A DNA stretch of 40,606 nucleotides from Anaerolineales bacterium (GTDB taxonomy: Bacteria; Chloroflexota; Anaerolineae; 4572-78; J111). The stretch lies in assembly GCA_020634935.1 (NCBI GenBank), contig JACKAT010000053.1, positions 1 to 40,606 on the forward strand, read 5' to 3'. Below, in pieces: positions 14,915-23,508 of this stretch (within the stretch, counting starts at the first letter, position 1; the number at the start of each line of letters is the position of its first letter). Under the pieces are notes generated by a model, which was not told the origin of the DNA, made no database searches, and saw nothing but the letters and a program-made list of their open reading frames with translations. The position numbers were made by a program, and so were the translations under genes.

Positions 14915-15604
14915 ATGCCTATTAGGCAGGAGTATACCCGTAGTTTGAACCGTTTGCAGGATGAGGTTCTCATTTTGGGCAGTATGGTTGAAGGCGGGAT
15001 CAAAGACGCTATTCATGTTCTCCAACAACGCGATATGGAAGGCTCCCGCCGGATTATCGGCTGGGATAACCGGGTTAACGAAAAACGATTCGCTATTGAG
15101 AATAATGCGCTTACTTTGATCGCCACCCAGCAGCCCGCTGCCGGGGACCTGCGCATTATCGCCGCGATTCTGGAAATCATTACCGACCTGGAGCGGGTTG
15201 GTGACTACGCCAAGGGGATCGCCAAAATCAATTTGTTGATTGGCGAAGCCCGTCTGATCAAATCGCTGGAAGATTTTATGGCTATGGCGGCCGATGCCTG
15301 CCAAATGCTGCACGATGCGCTGGATGCGTTTGTCCATCGCGATATGGACTTGGCTAAACAGATTGCCAAACGCGACGACGCTCTCGATGAGCAGTATAAT
15401 CAGATTTTCAGAGATTTGCTCCAGATCATCATTACTGATACCCGCGTCACCGATCAGGCCACCTATCTGCTCTGGGCTGCCCATAATTTAGAGCGCACCG
15501 GCGACCGTGTCGTGAACATTTGCGAGCGCGTCATCTTTATGGTGACCGGCCAGATGATAGAATTGAACGGCAGTGTTGAAGTGGAAACTAGTCCAACCTT
15601 GTAA
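14915..15604 (+). CDS. phoU: PhoU phosphate-signalling protein (copy 2)
   Basis: 229 residues; a strong AGGAGGT site lies before the ATG. Two helical repeats carry the PhoU motifs: ITDLERVGDYAKGIAKI in the first half and AHNLERTGDRVVNICERV in the second. It resembles the minus-strand copy at 3786-4466 throughout. As the last canonical member of the pstSCAB cluster it is the better candidate for the regulator that reports PstB status to the PhoR-like kinase, and copy 1, next to phoB, may respond differently. That split of roles is inference. Confidence 0.92.
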   Translation: MPIRQEYTRSLNRLQDEVLILGSMVEGGIKDAIHVLQQRDMEGSRRIIGWDNRVNEKRFAIENNALTLIATQQPAAGDLRIIAAILEIITDLERVGDYAKGIAKINLLIGEARLIKSLEDFMAMAADACQMLHDALDAFVHRDMDLAKQIAKRDDALDEQYNQIFRDLLQIIITDTRVTDQATYLLWAAHNLERTGDRVVNICERVIFMVTGQMIELNGSVEVETSPTL

Positions 15605-15617
15605 AATTAGATCGTTC

Positions 15618-15719
15618 AGGACTTACGCCGTTCCAAAGGTGATAGTCACTTGAGTACGCAAAAATAACCTGTCTGAGCCATCTTAGTGCTGTTATATCGA
15701 CAATAAGTGACTGTCACCT
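15618..15719 (-). repeat. Palindromic element family A, copy 1
   Basis: Begins with AGGACTTACGC and contains the inverted pair GGTGATAGTCACTT and AAGTGACTGTCACC around a variable middle. It corresponds to the reverse complement of copy 5 (30063), including the shared CACTTATTGTCG inner flank. Likely a non-autonomous MITE/REP-like element. Confidence 0.75.
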
Positions 15720-15780
15720 GGTTTTTCCTATAGATAAATAGATATGTTGTTCAGTACATCCAACTATATAAATCCTCAAC

Positions 15781-16920
15781 ATGCAATCAAATAGATTACT
15801 TTTTTTCGGCATAATTAGTATCGCGGTAGTGGTTGTCGCCGGTATGTTCCTGGCGCGATCGCTGCTGGTGAATAACGATCCCATCATTCTTTCCATTCTG
15901 TATTCTACTGAAAAAGACGCCTGGCTTAATGATGTTAGTTCCGGCTTTACTGGCTCGGTTCACGGGCGGCCTATTCAGTTGGAATTTGAGAAAATGGGGT
16001 CACGCGAAATCTACCTGTCGGTGCTAGACGGCTCCCGGCAGCCGGATGTGATCAGTCCAGCCAGCTCGCTGCAAATTTCAATTTTGCACGATCAATCAAT
16101 GGTCGAAGACGGTACGCCCATTGTCAGCGCGAGCGGCGCTGATGACTGCCGCTCGGTGGTGAGTACGCCGCTGGTGCTGGTGGCCTGGCAGGAGCGAGCC
16201 GAAGCGCTGGGCTGGCTGGCCAGTCCGGACGCCGATATGTGGGAGCAGTTACAAGCCGCCGTGGTCAATCCTCAAGGTTGGGCGGCTTACAACCATCCGG
16301 AATGGGGCTTTTTTAAGTTTGGGCAGACCGATCCCAATAAATCTAACAGCGGCCTGATGACCTTGCTGTTAATCACTTACGATTATTTCAACAAAACGGC
16401 CGGCCTATCAACCGCCGACATCATCGCCGATGATTATAGCCAATGGTTCGGCGAGTTGGGTAAATTTACCACGATTGGCGATAGTACCGGCACTTTTATG
16501 CAGGAGATCGTCGCTTTCGGGCCAAGTAAATATGATATGGTCGCGGTCTACGAGGCCACCGCCATCGAGCAGGTGGACAATGCCGCCGGGCGATACGGCG
16601 CGTTGCACATTTACTATCCGCCGGCCACTGTTCTCAGCGACCATCCTTTTTGCACCCTCCATGCCGATTGGGTGACCTCGGACAAGGTGGAGGCCGCCCA
16701 GCAGTTTGTTGACTATTTGCTCACCCAACCGGTCCAGGCCAAAGCTTTAGAGCTGGGCTTTCGGCCGGCTAACCCCACCATTACGCTCGATAGCCCGAAC
16801 AGCCCCTTTACCCGTTACGCCGCCAACGGCCTCAAAATCGATCTGCCGGCCGAGGTTGAACTTCCCTCCGGCGAGGTCTTAAACACGCTCATTAATTTCT
16901 GGAACCGGCATCATCGCTAG
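15781..16920 (+). CDS. Membrane-anchored extracellular substrate-binding protein
   Basis: 379 residues. An N-terminal hydrophobic segment (about 6-27) acts as signal anchor with no lipobox Cys. The rest is a type-II periplasmic-binding-protein fold of the bacterial extracellular SBP class, recognised mainly through its similarity to the first 360 residues of the next gene: shared blocks are PDVISPASS/QPVVWSPASS, GWAAYNHPEWGFFKFG, SNSGL and ALELGFRPANP. The ligand is unknown. It is not PstS-like in sequence. Position directly after pstSCAB-arsC-phoU suggests an oxyanion or a phosphate-related solute, but nothing in the sequence proves it. There is no clear ribosome binding site, and a repeat element sits just upstream. 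Confidence 0.75.
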   Translation: MQSNRLLFFGIISIAVVVVAGMFLARSLLVNNDPIILSILYSTEKDAWLNDVSSGFTGSVHGRPIQLEFEKMGSREIYLSVLDGSRQPDVISPASSLQISILHDQSMVEDGTPIVSASGADDCRSVVSTPLVLVAWQERAEALGWLASPDADMWEQLQAAVVNPQGWAAYNHPEWGFFKFGQTDPNKSNSGLMTLLLITYDYFNKTAGLSTADIIADDYSQWFGELGKFTTIGDSTGTFMQEIVAFGPSKYDMVAVYEATAIEQVDNAAGRYGALHIYYPPATVLSDHPFCTLHADWVTSDKVEAAQQFVDYLLTQPVQAKALELGFRPANPTITLDSPNSPFTRYAANGLKIDLPAEVELPSGEVLNTLINFWNRHHR

Positions 16921-16938
16921 CTATCACAGAGAACTGTC

Positions 16939-18621
16939 ATGAACACTCGATCTAACAAATTCATCGTCATTACTATCCTATGTCTCACCTTTATGGCCTG
17001 TGGCTCGGAAACAGTAGGCTCACTGATGGGCAATAAGGACGTAGTGGTTAACCTGGTCTATGGTTCTGAGAAGCAAGAATGGCTGGAGCCATTAGTGGCC
17101 GAATACAACGCCGCCAACAATAAAACCGCCGATGGCTCCACCATCGTCATCGAAGCCAAACCTATGGGGTCGATTGAGGCCATTAACGCCATTATCGGCC
17201 AGGAGATTCAGCCAGTGGTTTGGAGTCCGGCCTCGTCGGTTTATTTGCCCGTGGCCGAAGCTCGCTGGCAGGAAAAATTCGGCCACGAATTAGCCGCTCA
17301 ACCCCCTGCCGATCTGGTACTCAGCCCGGTAGTCATCGCGATGTGGCAGCCGATGGCTGAAGCCTTGGGCTGGCCAACCAAGCCGATTGGCTGGTCGGAT
17401 ATTAGCGAGCTGGCTGTTTCTGAGGACGGCTGGGCGGCTTACGGCTACCCGGAATGGGGTAAGTTCAAATTCGGCCATACCCATCCCGATTTTAGCAACA
17501 GCGGTCTGGTGGCGATTTTGGCGCAAGCATACGCCGGAGCCGGCAAACAGCGGGGATTAACGCCGGATGATCTGCTCAGCCCGGAACTGGCCCAATTTAT
17601 GGAGCAAGTCGAGAGCAGCATCATCCACTATGGGTCCAGCACCGGCTTTTTTGCCGATACCATGTTTAATCGCGGCCCCTCTTACTTGAGCGCCACGGTG
17701 ATGTATGAAAACCTGGTGGTGGCCCAGAAAAGCAAACGCCTGTCCGGCGCAAGTTCTCAGATCCCCGTGGTGGCGATCTACCCCAAAGAAGGCACTTTTT
17801 GGACCAACAACCCCTACGTTGTTCTTAACGCGCCTTGGGTGAGCGATACCCAAAAAGAGGCCGCTGAAGCGTTTGAAACCTTTTTGTTGGCTCGGCCGCA
17901 GCAGGAGCGCGCCATTGCTCTGGGCTTCCGTCCGGCCGATCCGTCAATCCCCTTGGGTAGCCCGCTCGATGCCCAGCACGGCGTCGATCCGAGCCAGCCG
18001 CAGACAGTACTGGAGGTGCCTGAGGCGGCTGTGATCGAAGAGGTGCAATATTTATGGCGGCAGGCTAAACGTCCGGTTGATGTGACGCTGGTGGTTGATA
18101 CATCCGGTAGCATGGCGGGCGATAAAATCACGACAGCCCGTACCAGTTTGGTCGAGTTCATCAACCAGTTAAGCAACCGGGATCGGGCCCAGATTGTGTT
18201 GTTTAATAACCAGGTGTCCGTTTTATCGCCGCTAACGCCGCTGGCCGATAAACGCGAGGAGTTGGTGCGCCGTGTGTCGGGCATCATCGAAGGCGGCGAT
18301 ACCTCGTTGTATGATGCGACCTTACAGGCGTACCAGCAGCTAGAAACGGAGGGCGATCCGGACCATATCCGGGCCGTAGTGGTCCTGTCGGATGGCGAAG
18401 ACACCAGTTCCGTGCGGACCTGGCAGGAAATCCTGCAGGAAATCGGCGCTAGTGGTGAAGTAGAGGGCGGCAATTCGATCAAAATCTTCACGATTGCCTT
18501 CGGCAGCGGCGCCGATACGACCGTGTTGCAACAAATGGCCGAACCAACCGGGGGTAAACAATTCACCGGTGATCCGGCCACTATCGATGACGTTTACGCC
18601 GAAATCGCCTTATTCTTCTAA
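16939..18621 (+). CDS. Substrate-binding lipoprotein fused to a von Willebrand factor A domain
   Basis: 560 residues. A lipoprotein signal with Cys21 (TFMAC), an extracellular binding-protein domain (about 35-360) paralogous to the preceding gene, and a vWA domain (about 378-558). The vWA MIDAS is complete: DTSGSM, the Thr in GGDTSLYD, and the Asp in LSDGED, so metal-dependent protein binding is likely. It starts 18 bases after the preceding stop, in one unit with it. No permease gene follows, so it may act as a sensor or adhesion-type receptor, or share a permease encoded elsewhere. The stop overlaps the end of a small convergent gene by four bases. Confidence 0.82.
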   Translation: MNTRSNKFIVITILCLTFMACGSETVGSLMGNKDVVVNLVYGSEKQEWLEPLVAEYNAANNKTADGSTIVIEAKPMGSIEAINAIIGQEIQPVVWSPASSVYLPVAEARWQEKFGHELAAQPPADLVLSPVVIAMWQPMAEALGWPTKPIGWSDISELAVSEDGWAAYGYPEWGKFKFGHTHPDFSNSGLVAILAQAYAGAGKQRGLTPDDLLSPELAQFMEQVESSIIHYGSSTGFFADTMFNRGPSYLSATVMYENLVVAQKSKRLSGASSQIPVVAIYPKEGTFWTNNPYVVLNAPWVSDTQKEAAEAFETFLLARPQQERAIALGFRPADPSIPLGSPLDAQHGVDPSQPQTVLEVPEAAVIEEVQYLWRQAKRPVDVTLVVDTSGSMAGDKITTARTSLVEFINQLSNRDRAQIVLFNNQVSVLSPLTPLADKREELVRRVSGIIEGGDTSLYDATLQAYQQLETEGDPDHIRAVVVLSDGEDTSSVRTWQEILQEIGASGEVEGGNSIKIFTIAFGSGADTTVLQQMAEPTGGKQFTGDPATIDDVYAEIALFF

Positions 18622-18833
18622 GGCATAATTTGGACTTCGCCGCCGTCTTCCCGTAGTTCGTTAACCAAAGATTGGTTATCGGTGATGACGATATTGGCGA
18701 TGCCCAAACGAGTAACCCGGCACTCAGGATAATTCTTGGGCATTTTTACCGCCCAAATTACATCGGTCGCATTCGAACGAATCGAGTCGTGAAAAGCTTT
18801 GGCTTGCGGCCAATCAACTACCCATTTTACCAT
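18618..18833 (-). CDS. Small hypothetical protein convergent with the vWA gene
   Basis: 71 residues from the ATG at 18833, which has AAAAGGAGT eight bases upstream, a strong site that supports a real gene. Not recognised. The composition is soluble, with a beta-rich look (VTRLGIANIVITDNQ) and two Trp; it could be a one-domain alpha/beta protein. It is the only gene on its transcript, and its 3' end overlaps the end of the vWA gene. Confidence 0.6.
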   Translation of the reverse strand: MVKWVVDWPQAKAFHDSIRSNATDVIWAVKMPKNYPECRVTRLGIANIVITDNQSLVNELREDGGEVQIMP

Positions 18834-19027
18834 CAAGGTCTACTCCTTTTTGTCTTAGATTTAATAGGTCCAAGCCATCGATGACCAAATTTCTAGGATA
18901 TAGAGTAATTGCCCCGTTTTAAGCCTCTGTGATCTCGCCTTAAAAATATATTTAAGAAAATATTAAAAATAATTAACGATGTATAGTTAGATCAATCACT
19001 ACCTTTGCACTTTAAAGTATTATGGCC

Positions 19028-19108
19028 AGAAACCCGGTTTTTTAGCGTTAAAAAGAGGGGCTTTTTGTCTCAAAAGGGTATCAATTAGGCCTCAAAAACC
19101 GGGTTTCT
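19028..19108. repeat. Palindromic repeat with AGAAACCCGG ends
   Basis: AGAAACCCGGTTTTT (19028-19042) is inverted as AAAAACCGGGTTTCT (19094-19108), enclosing a T/A-rich middle that itself can fold. Such ends are common in small dispersed palindromes of cyanobacteria and Chloroflexota (from memory). One copy in the window. Confidence 0.6.
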
Positions 19109-19160
19109 AAAAAAGTGCCAACATAGTGATCAATTTAGTGTTAATAAAATTTGATACAAA

Positions 19161-19215
19161 CTTAAACCCTCCTTAACTTTAAAGTTACGCCGATTTAATA
19201 ATTCCCCTGTAAAAT
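19161..19215 (+). promoter_or_regulatory. Pho box with -10 in a gene-free region
   Basis: CTTAAA (19161), CTTAAC (19172), AGTTAC (19183) and TTTAAT (19194) are spaced exactly 11 bp; weaker matches lie at 19140 and 19150. TAAAAT (19210-19215) begins 10 bases after the last repeat, as at the distal pstS promoter. No protein gene with a ribosome binding site follows within 300 bases. Confidence 0.58.
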
Positions 19216-19221
19216 GCAACA

Positions 19222-19342
19222 GGTTAAATTTTATATCTTTTATCCTTAAAACGCCTTTATACAGCGTAGCGACATGATCAATTTAACGATAGTCTTTATG
19301 ATCAGCATGCGGATGGCCCGGTAATTTTGACCGGGTCATTTT
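19222..19342 (+). ncRNA. Candidate Pho-controlled small RNA of about 120 bases
   Basis: The start is set about seven bases after the -10 element and the end at an intrinsic terminator (19313-19342: stem ATGGCCCGGT/ACCGGGTCAT, seven-base loop, then TTTT). The only ORF inside is 16 codons at 19274-19324, without a ribosome binding site and ending in the terminator stem. I match it to no known RNA family. The pairing of Pho box, -10 and terminator is what suggests an RNA gene. Confidence 0.42.
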
Positions 19343-19391
19343 GCATCAGTTGCGGCAGATATTTGATCAACTGGATCAATATGTTAAAGAT

Positions 19392-19520
19392 AGGAGTTAC
19401 GCAGTTCACAAGATGACAGTCACTTTTGCTGAAAATGAACGTCCGTTTAGCCCAAACAAGTCGATTTATCGCGTCTAAGTGACTGTCACCTTGTGCGATA
19501 CATCCGACTGCGTAAGTCCT
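19392..19520 (+). repeat. Palindromic element family A, copy 2
   Basis: This is the most complete copy: outer inverted ends AGGAGTTACGCAG and CTGCGTAAGTCCT enclose inner inverted ends (GATGACAGTCACTT and AAGTGACTGTCACC). Its middle matches the reverse complement of copy 4 at 25897 (AACGTC, CCCAAACAA, ATCGCGTCTAAGTGAC), proving common descent. Confidence 0.82.
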
Positions 19521-19571
19521 AAAAGAAATGGTTGTATCGATGTAGGAACCTAGTTTTCAAGGATAGTCTCA

Positions 19572-20099
19572 ATGGAACGAGTACTATTATTAAATACCAG
19601 CTACGAACCTCTGTGCGTCGTTACCTCCAGACGAGCCTTGGCGTTGATCCTCAAAGGACGGGTTGAGGCGGCCTGCGGCGACTTACTGGAGATACAAGGC
19701 GTGTCGCACAAACTCCGTATTCCTACAGTTATCCGGCTGCGCCGTTATATCAATGTTCCCCGGCGGGGCGCTCGTTGGAGCCGCCAGGCCGTTTTTCAGC
19801 GGGATAATTATACCTGCAGTTATTGCGGTATTCGTTTGGGTGAGAAACAACGTAATAAATCGTTGTCGCGGAGCGACTTCACCATCGACCACGTTTTGCC
19901 GGTCAGTCGAGGCGGCAAAAATAGCTGGACCAATACGGTCTGCGCTTGTGCTGTTTGTAACCAGCGTAAAGGCAATCGAACCCCCCATGAAGCCAATATG
20001 AGGTTGAGCTGGGAACCCAAAATGCCGCGAGTGACCTATCTGGTGGCTTCCGGCCAAATTCCCGCCTCCTGGAAAGTTTATCTGGAAGTCCAAAATTAG
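19572..20099 (+). CDS. HNH endonuclease family protein
   Basis: 175 residues; AAGGAT lies upstream of the ATG. The HNH core is complete: zinc pair CSYC, catalytic DHVLPVSRGGKNSWTN with the HNH His, and a second pair CAVCNQRKGNRTP. An N-terminal beta-rich region (1-65: LLLNTSYEPLCVV) is shared with the widespread stand-alone bacterial HNH proteins found in Chloroflexota and cyanobacteria, most of which have no proven role. It is not linked to an intron, intein or restriction methylase here. It sits 76 bases before the PhoR-like kinase on the same strand and might share its transcript. Confidence 0.88.
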   Translation: MERVLLLNTSYEPLCVVTSRRALALILKGRVEAACGDLLEIQGVSHKLRIPTVIRLRRYINVPRRGARWSRQAVFQRDNYTCSYCGIRLGEKQRNKSLSRSDFTIDHVLPVSRGGKNSWTNTVCACAVCNQRKGNRTPHEANMRLSWEPKMPRVTYLVASGQIPASWKVYLEVQN

Positions 20100-20175
20100 C
20101 CTGCTTATGAGCCTCGCTGGATTTATGGTATACTACCTATAGTTAACTGTTAAGAAGAAAGAAGCGCATCAGTAT

Positions 20176-21390
20176 ATGAGTGTTTGGTGGGGAATTACAG
20201 CCTTATTAATCGTGCTGCTTGCTGTTCGGTTTTACCAGTACCGGCAGAAAAAAAAAGAACTGGAACTACAGATCAGCGAAAATATGCGGCTGCAGCGCAA
20301 GCTGTCTAATACGCGCCGAGATTTAGCCGAATTAAATGCTCGGCGGAAAAAACTACTGGCTGCCTCCACGCAGGGCTTGATCATTGTGGAGCGGGATGGC
20401 CGCATCTCAAGTGCGAATAAAGTGGCCAAACGCATCTTTGGTAAATTCCACAAGGAAGAAACCACCCTCATGCGTTGGACCCGCCAGCACCAACTGCACG
20501 AACTGGTGGAGCAGACTCTGGCCGGCGAAAAAATGCCGGCCATATATTTCAACGCCGGTGAAAAAGTATTAGAAGCCCACGCCCGGTCCATCAAAGAAAG
20601 TCATGAAATTGTGGCCGTAGCCCTGGCCATCAGCAATGTGACCGAACTCCAAAAGCTCAGTCAATCACGCCGCTATTTTGTGACAAATATCTCGCATGAA
20701 TTGCGAACCCCGCTGGCCTCGCTGCAACTGCTGACCGAAACGCTGCTCAACGGGGCTCTCGATGATAAAGAGATGGCGCCTCAACTGGTGGGGAAAATGG
20801 CCGCTCAAGTCGATACCTTGAGCCAACTGGCCCAAGAAGTTTTGGATTTGTCCTTAATTGAGTCGGGCCGCGCCCCGATGAAAATGGCCTCATTTCCGCT
20901 GAACGACATCGCTCAGACCCAGATCGACCGCTTATCTTTGCAAGCGGAACGAAAAAATCTTTCCCTTAAAGTTGAGATTCCCCCTGAAATCGCGGTATTA
21001 GTTGATCAGGCCATGATCAACCGGGTTTTTACCAATTTGGTGCACAACGCTATCAAATTCACGGAAAAAGGCGGGGTGACTGTTTCGGCTCAGATACCGA
21101 ACGGGAAGACCGTATTTGGCAGCCGGGAAGTTGAACCGGGTTGGATTGTGGTGGGTGTTTCCGATACCGGAATTGGCATCTCTAAAGAAGACTTGCCCCG
21201 TATTTTTGAACGTTTTTATAAAGTTGATCGGGCGCGGAGCGTTGGTCAGGAGGCCGGCACCGGTTTGGGCTTAGCGATTGCCAAGTATATAGTGGAAGCC
21301 CACGGTGGTGAAATTTGGGCGGAAGGCAATGGCCGGGCCAAAGGCACCACCTTTTACTTTACACTGCCAACGGATGAGATTGTGGAATAG
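20176..21390 (+). CDS. phoR: PhoR-like sensor histidine kinase
   Basis: 404 residues. One N-terminal membrane helix (about 3-20), a coiled coil (24-60), a PAS domain (about 60-155), a HisKA domain with His174 in ISHELRTPLASLQ, and a HATPase domain (about 275-400) with N-box (NLVHNAIKFT), G1 (DTGIGIS), F-box (FERFYK) and G2 (GTGLGLAIAKYIVEAHGG). All catalytic elements are present, unlike the kinase at 689. The layout of short membrane anchor, PAS and kinase is that of PhoR, which with PhoU and PhoB senses transporter state rather than external Pi. No regulator gene is adjacent, so assignment as partner of the two PhoB proteins is inference. Other PAS kinases share this architecture. Confidence 0.8.
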   Translation: MSVWWGITALLIVLLAVRFYQYRQKKKELELQISENMRLQRKLSNTRRDLAELNARRKKLLAASTQGLIIVERDGRISSANKVAKRIFGKFHKEETTLMRWTRQHQLHELVEQTLAGEKMPAIYFNAGEKVLEAHARSIKESHEIVAVALAISNVTELQKLSQSRRYFVTNISHELRTPLASLQLLTETLLNGALDDKEMAPQLVGKMAAQVDTLSQLAQEVLDLSLIESGRAPMKMASFPLNDIAQTQIDRLSLQAERKNLSLKVEIPPEIAVLVDQAMINRVFTNLVHNAIKFTEKGGVTVSAQIPNGKTVFGSREVEPGWIVVGVSDTGIGISKEDLPRIFERFYKVDRARSVGQEAGTGLGLAIAKYIVEAHGGEIWAEGNGRAKGTTFYFTLPTDEIVE

Positions 21391-21478
21391 AGTTGGGAGT
21401 TTGTAGCGTTTATAGCGCTCTTAGAGTTTGTAGAGTTGGGGCGTTTATAGAGTTTAAGGGATTGGGGATTTTGTGAGT

Positions 21479-22285
21479 TTACCAGGATAGGGGCAGAGCT
21501 TGGGGAAAGTCGGTGATGAGGCCGGATACGCCGGCTTGCGTAAAATACGCCATATCTTCCGGACGATTGACGGTCCAGACATTGACCTCGAACCCCACTT
21601 GGCGTAATGCCTTAATTTGGGTCGAGTCGGTCAGTTTATAATGCGGATGGTAAGCCTGGCATTGTAACTGCTGAAGTAGGGTGAGGGGATCGGTCACGGG
21701 CTGCTCGATCAGCGCGGCGGTGGCAATTTGGGCATTGAGGGCTTTGGCGGTTTGCAAATAACGATGCTCAAATGAGGAGAGCAGCACCTGTTCAGCCATA
21801 TTTAGCGATTTAATTAACTCGATAACCTGTTTGACCACGGGAAAAGACTCCAGCGGCGGCGGAGTCTTTTTGATTTCAACATTCACTCGCCAGTGGTGAT
21901 CACGAGTGTAGACCAGCGCTTCCGCCAGAGTAGGAACCGGTTCGCCGCGCAAGCTGGCCTGAGTAGGGGCGGCGATGGTTCCGGCGGCAATGGTTCCAAA
22001 CGGATCGGTCTCGACAAAAAACGACCCGGCGTCGAGCTGTTTGATTTCAGCCAGACTGAACATGGTCACCGTCCAGGGGGCGCGATCCGGGAAGCGCTGC
22101 CGGGCATCGGTGGTCCGCACCAATGAATCATCGTGCATGAGAATTAACTGGCCGTCGGCGGTGACGCTGACATCCAGTTCCCACATATCGGCCCCAACTG
22201 CCAGCGCCTGCCGGGCGGCGGCCATAGTGTTTTCCGGGGCCAAACTACGCGCGCCTCGATGGGCAATATTTAGGGGATAAGCCAT
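21479..22285 (-). CDS. ugpQ: Glycerophosphodiester phosphodiesterase
   Basis: 268 residues, usual length for the GDPD family, which splits glycerophosphodiesters from deacylated phospholipids into sn-glycerol 3-phosphate and an alcohol. The signature is clear: HRGARSLAPENT at 9-20, the metal-binding E-x-D in WELDVSVTADGQ, and HDDSLVRTT; later NVEIKK and a C-terminal VNVWTVNRPEDM with SGLITDFP. No signal peptide, so cytoplasmic. A GGGAGAG site precedes the ATG, 13 bases after the stop of the phosphatase gene, so the two are in one operon. It may recover phosphate from lipid head groups. Confidence 0.92.
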   Translation of the reverse strand: MAYPLNIAHRGARSLAPENTMAAARQALAVGADMWELDVSVTADGQLILMHDDSLVRTTDARQRFPDRAPWTVTMFSLAEIKQLDAGSFFVETDPFGTIAAGTIAAPTQASLRGEPVPTLAEALVYTRDHHWRVNVEIKKTPPPLESFPVVKQVIELIKSLNMAEQVLLSSFEHRYLQTAKALNAQIATAALIEQPVTDPLTLLQQLQCQAYHPHYKLTDSTQIKALRQVGFEVNVWTVNRPEDMAYFTQAGVSGLITDFPQALPLSW

Positions 22286-22298
22286 AACTCTCCCAAAC

Positions 22299-23102
22299 TC
22301 AGTTTAACTGGTTTTGCCAGACATCCACCAGTTCATCAATCCCGCTTAGAACCATATCGGGCTGGATGCCTTTTTCCGAAATGGTCTGGGGGTTATCGAC
22401 GCCGGTGGTAACCAAAATGGTTTTCAACCCGGCGCGCTGCCCGCCTAAAATATCGGTTTCCAGCCGGTCGCCGACCATGATGGTGGTGGCGGGTTGGCTG
22501 CCCATTCTTTGCATCGCCACTTCAAACATCAACCGCTCCGGTTTGCCGATGACGGTCGGTTGGGTATCGGTGGCGGCCGCAATCGCTGCTAAAATCGAAC
22601 CGGCCCCCGGATACAGCCCTTCCTCGGAGGGAAAGGTCAAATCGCCGTTTGAGCCGACAAAGCACGCGCCGCGCCGGATAAGCAGCGTGGCATATTTGAG
22701 TTTGTCATAGGTCAGGGTCGAATCGATGCCGGCCACAACCGCCGCGGCCGGCTGGCTGGCATCATTCAGTACATTGAAACCGGCCTGACGCACGGCATCG
22801 TGCAACCCATCTTCTCCGACTACGTATACATTGCTGCCCGGCTCAATTTTGTTTTTTAAGTACATTGCGGTCGCAATCGAGGAGGTCATAATCGTTTCCG
22901 GTTCAACCTCAACCCCCAGCCTGGCAAATTTCTGGATATATTGGTTCACCGTTTTGCTGGCGTTATTCGTGGCTAAGGTATATGGGATGCCGTGGCTTTT
23001 CAGGAAAGCAAATAACTTTTGCAGACCGGGCAAGGGCGAGTTGCCACGCCACAATACACCGTCCATATCGGCAATAAAAGCTTGAATTTGACTAAAGTTC
23101 AT
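22299..23102 (-). CDS. HAD-superfamily phosphatase, NagD/PNPase type
   Basis: 267 residues from the ATG at 23102 (a GTG at 23114 is also possible). HAD motif I is DMDGVLW, motif II lies in LATNNAS, motif III includes the Lys of IGKPE, and motif IV is VGDRLETDI; the large C2-type cap between them is characteristic of NagD-like sugar/glycerol-phosphate phosphatases. Position directly before the glycerophosphodiesterase gene suggests glycerol 3-phosphate as a substrate, as for the related mycobacterial enzyme Rv1692, but phosphoglycolate or nucleotides are also possible. It overlaps the end of the upstream membrane-protein gene by 11 bases. Confidence 0.88.
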   Translation of the reverse strand: MNFSQIQAFIADMDGVLWRGNSPLPGLQKLFAFLKSHGIPYTLATNNASKTVNQYIQKFARLGVEVEPETIMTSSIATAMYLKNKIEPGSNVYVVGEDGLHDAVRQAGFNVLNDASQPAAAVVAGIDSTLTYDKLKYATLLIRRGACFVGSNGDLTFPSEEGLYPGAGSILAAIAAATDTQPTVIGKPERLMFEVAMQRMGSQPATTIMVGDRLETDILGGQRAGLKTILVTTGVDNPQTISEKGIQPDMVLSGIDELVDVWQNQLN

Positions 23103-23508
23103 AGGGTTTGTCACCAGGTAAAAAGATTAAGGTGGAGATAAATCGGACCAACGCCAGCAGGCCCAGCAAGGCTCCGGCCGCCAGAGGCAGAGGCGCTGAT
23201 CCGGCCAATAAAATGAAGGGCATAGCGTAAATCCCGGCGAAAAAAGTGTATCCGGTATTGGTCAGCCAAATCAGATATTTGGCTCTGGGATTTCCACCGG
23301 CGGCCATTCGCCGCATCGCGTAAACCATCACCGGGATTTCTGCCAGCGAAAAAAATAACAAAAGCGAAAAGAGACTCCAGGTGAGCAGCGGGTTGTCGAG
23401 AAAAACGGGTAACCAGCCCCAAATCACAACTAACATGCAGACCGCAGTTAAACCTACCGCGCCCGCCACTCCCACTAGCCCCGTTATAACCAGGCTAGTT
23501 CGCGTCAT
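23092..23508 (-). CDS. Small membrane protein with four predicted helices
   Basis: 138 residues from the ATG at 23508. Four hydrophobic segments are visible (about 5-30, 38-62, 78-100, 103-125), with a charged MRRMAAGGNPRAKY loop in between. Not recognised. It overlaps the preceding small membrane gene by 14 bases and the NagD-type gene by 11, so it is translated as part of the same operon. The tight coupling hints at a role linked to lipid or phosphate metabolism, but the sequence itself gives no function. Confidence 0.65.
   Translation of the reverse strand: MTRTSLVITGLVGVAGAVGLTAVCMLVVIWGWLPVFLDNPLLTWSLFSLLLFFSLAEIPVMVYAMRRMAAGGNPRAKYLIWLTNTGYTFFAGIYAMPFILLAGSAPLPLAAGALLGLLALVRFISTLIFLPGDKPYEL

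Noticed and set aside
14909..15484. 191-residue ORF opposite phoU
   Set aside because: Complete overlap with a well-supported phoU, no family features; shadow frame.
17814..18581. 255-residue ORF opposite the vWA gene
   Set aside because: Antisense to a gene with full SBP and vWA motifs; Ser/Arg-rich shadow composition.
19274..19324. 16-codon ORF as the product of the Pho-box transcript
   Set aside because: No ribosome binding site and its end lies inside the terminator stem; kept only as an alternative within the RNA candidate.
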